Assembly: GCA_937904535.1 (NCBI GenBank) | Contig: CALELC010000636.1 | Coordinates: forward strand, 1 to 8,036 | Direction of reading: 5' to 3' | Source of the DNA: an uncultured Planctomycetaceae bacterium | Lineage (GTDB): Bacteria > Planctomycetota > Planctomycetia > Pirellulales > Pirellulaceae | Length of the DNA stretch: 8,036 nt | In this document: positions 6,979 through 8,036 of the stretch, piece after piece | Layout: every line of letters starts with the position of its first letter | Position numbering within the stretch: position 1 is the stretch's first letter | Made by a program: the position numbers and the translations under genes | The notes under the pieces: generated by a model | What the model was told of the DNA's origin: nothing | What the model saw: the letters and a program-made list of their open reading frames with translations, nothing else | The model's database searches: none

Positions 6979-7455
6979 ATGCGTCGTGTAATTACCCCCG
7001 TTATGCTCGCTCTTGCGTTCGCCGCCTTCACCTCGGTCAACGCATCAGCTGGCTTCTTTGGTCTCCACAAGAGCAGCTGTGACAGCTGCTGTACCGCTGA
7101 GCCGGCTTGTGGCTGCGAAGCTCCGGTCTGCGGCTGTGCGGCTGAGCCGACCTGCGGCATCGAAGCTCCGACTTGCGGATGCGAATCGGTGTGTGCCCCG
7201 GCCAAGAAGCCCGGCTTGCTGCACCGCTTGTTCCACCACAAGAAGCACGGCTGTGACGCCGCTGCTTGCTGCGAAGCTCCGGAACCGGTTTGCGGCTGCG
7301 AAGTTGTTGCTCCCGCTTGCGGCTGCGAATCAGCTTGCGCTCCGGTTAAGAAGCCCGGTCTGCTGCACCGCTTGTTCCACCACCACAAGAAGGCTGCTTG
7401 CTGCGAAGCTCCGGTTGAACCGGCTTGCGGCTGCGAACCGACTTGCGGTTTCTAA
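6979..7455 (+). CDS. Exported Cys-rich repeat protein, function unknown
   Basis: A 158-residue protein with a clear Sec signal peptide: MRR, a hydrophobic core, and NASA before predicted cleavage at Gly25. The mature 134 residues contain 24 cysteines (about 18%), mostly as CGCE, CC and PxCGC motifs spaced by Glu, Ala and Pro. Two near-identical modules each read CGCES-x-CAP-x-KKPGLLHRLFHH, then CCEAP and CGCE. The KKPGLLHRLFHHKKH stretch is strongly basic, while the Cys motifs carry the acidic residues. Similar short proteins are common in Planctomycetota and have no assigned role to my knowledge. The composition suggests disulfide cross-linking in the envelope or metal binding through Cys and His; neither is shown. 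It is monocistronic: a strong terminator follows, and the neighbour is convergent. The start is set by GGAG 9 nt upstream of the ATG and by the signal peptide. Confidence 0.9.
   Translation: MRRVITPVMLALAFAAFTSVNASAGFFGLHKSSCDSCCTAEPACGCEAPVCGCAAEPTCGIEAPTCGCESVCAPAKKPGLLHRLFHHKKHGCDAAACCEAPEPVCGCEVVAPACGCESACAPVKKPGLLHRLFHHHKKAACCEAPVEPACGCEPTCGF
7174..7302 (+). repeat. Cys-rich protein module 1
   Basis: Encodes the first copy of the module, from CGCES-V-CAP through the basic KKPGLLHRLFHHKKH stretch (basic core at 7204-7245) and CCEAP to CGCE. It differs from module 2 mainly by the insertion of HGCDA before the CC pair and by one His fewer. Confidence 0.85.
7318..7437 (+). repeat. Cys-rich protein module 2
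   Basis: Second copy, starting 144 nt after module 1. The basic core (7348-7392) is nearly identical at the DNA level to 7204-7245 but has one extra CAC (His) codon. This close identity points to recent tandem duplication or gene conversion. Confidence 0.85.
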
Positions 7456-7522
7456 TCTGAGTTGAGCGAGCTGATCACCTCGTCTTGATTGCGATCAGCC
7501 AAATCCTCACTCCGTTGATAAC

Positions 7523-7558
7523 AAAAACCCCCGACAAGTCTGCACTTGTCGGGGGTTT
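7523..7558. terminator. Strong, probably bidirectional intrinsic terminator
   Basis: An 11-bp perfect stem pairs CCCCCGACAAG (7528-7538) with CTTGTCGGGGG (7545-7555) around the loop TCTGCA. A/T flanks (AAAAA before, TTT then CGTCGTTTTT after) extend the stem and supply a T-rich tail in both directions. It lies about 70 bp after the Cys-rich gene and 115 bp beyond the end of the convergent surE gene, so it could serve both. Confidence 0.85.
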
Positions 7559-7673
7559 CGTCGTTTTTGCAGGCAAGGCTGAGTCGCCGGCTTTCAAGTC
7601 GCGGGGCAGTCGCGAGCCAGCCAAGACCAACGATCGGTGTGACGCTGGCTTCGTCGCGGTCGCAACCGCTGGA

Positions 7674-8036
7674 TTAGGCCTTCAGGTCCCAGGACCGCAT
7701 CTCTTCGATCATGGCATGCCGCGTCAGGTCAAAGTCCAAGGGTGTCACGGTCACGTTGCCGGCTCGTAACTGTGTCACGTCGGATTCTTCGGGCGGCGGT
7801 TCGGCTGGATCGCTCCACAGCGCCCAGTAGTAGTTGCGTCCGCCCGGATCCGTCCGTTTTTCGTAGCGGCGGCCATATTGGCTGAGGCCCATCGGCACAA
7901 CTTTCACTTCGGCGGGGTGGGTCGTCGCGTGGGTGGGAATGTTGATGTTGAACAATTTGCCGCGCGCTTCGGGGCGCGAGACGATGCCATCGATCACGTT
8001 GCGCGCGACGACCGCTGCGGCCTGGGTATCTGGATC
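7674..8036 (-). CDS. surE: 5'/3'-nucleotidase SurE, C-terminal part; N-terminus beyond window
   Basis: The frame is open to the right edge and gives 120 residues, roughly the C-terminal half of a SurE of usual length (about 250). SurE is a divalent-metal-dependent phosphatase acting on nucleoside 5'- and 3'-monophosphates in the cytoplasm. Family features are visible in order: the VVARNVIDG helix, LFNINIPTHA, VKVVPMGLSQYGRRYEKR, DPGGRNYYWALW, ESDVTQLRAGNVTVTPLDFDLT, and a closing helix. The catalytic Asp-Asp pair and the Ser and Asn metal ligands belong to the N-terminal part, which is not in this window, so activity cannot be judged. The gene is convergent with the Cys-rich gene and shares the terminator between them. 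A GTG at 7997 is internal to the frame and is not the start. Confidence 0.93.
   Translation of the reverse strand, partial: DPDTQAAAVVARNVIDGIVSRPEARGKLFNINIPTHATTHPAEVKVVPMGLSQYGRRYEKRTDPGGRNYYWALWSDPAEPPPEESDVTQLRAGNVTVTPLDFDLTRHAMIEEMRSWDLKA

Noticed and set aside
7174..7437. Repeated DNA that might suggest a CRISPR or mobile element
   Set aside because: The repeats are in frame within the Cys-rich coding sequence, and their variation is codon-based.
7470..7499. GCTGATC / GATCAGC inverted repeat after the Cys-rich gene
   Set aside because: A 7-bp stem with a 16-nt loop and no T tract; easily chance next to the strong terminator.
7615..7650. AGCCAGC / GCTGGCT inverted repeat just downstream of surE
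   Set aside because: The loop is 22 nt and there is no T run after it. The hairpin at 7523-7558 is a far better terminator.

Overview
The window looks chromosomal and comes from a member of the Planctomycetota, probably a Pirellulales-like lineage. The main evidence is a DUF1559 pseudopilin-like protein with the H-X9-DG C-terminal signature, a very large secreted LamG/PQQ-type beta-propeller protein, and a small exported Cys-rich protein with KKPGLLHRLFHH repeats. All three are characteristic of this phylum. There is no insertion sequence, phage gene, CRISPR array, tRNA or rRNA, so this reads as an ordinary chromosomal region made of poorly characterised, phylum-specific genes.

Layout. Positions 1-6350 hold four genes, all on the minus strand. 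In order of transcription they are: an uncharacterised helical, apparently cytosolic protein (5451-6350); an interval of about 150 bp with G/C homopolymer runs and a candidate promoter; a 1,200-residue exported beta-propeller protein (1673-5293) with an N-terminal LamG domain and a degenerate methyltransferase-like insert; a DUF1559 prepilin-like protein (479-1594); and, 12 bp after it, the start of a lipoprotein that runs off the left edge (1-466). Positions 6351-6978 contain no convincing gene but include two inverted repeats. On the plus strand, 6979-7455 encodes the secreted Cys-rich repeat protein. A strong, probably bidirectional hairpin terminator (7523-7558) separates it from a convergent surE gene (7674-8036, minus strand, 5' part outside the window).

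Working together. The propeller protein, the pseudopilin-like protein and the lipoprotein are all predicted to be exported. They lie in one direction with short gaps (78 and 12 bp), so they may form a cell-envelope transcription unit; the DUF1559-lipoprotein pair is the most secure part. The Cys-rich protein is transcribed separately and is best seen as a possible disulfide-linked envelope or wall component. SurE is a housekeeping nucleotidase with no evident link to the others. The items most worth following up are the exported, apparently dead methyltransferase fold inside a beta-propeller, the Cys-rich repeat protein, and the homopolymer tract just upstream of the propeller gene's candidate promoter.
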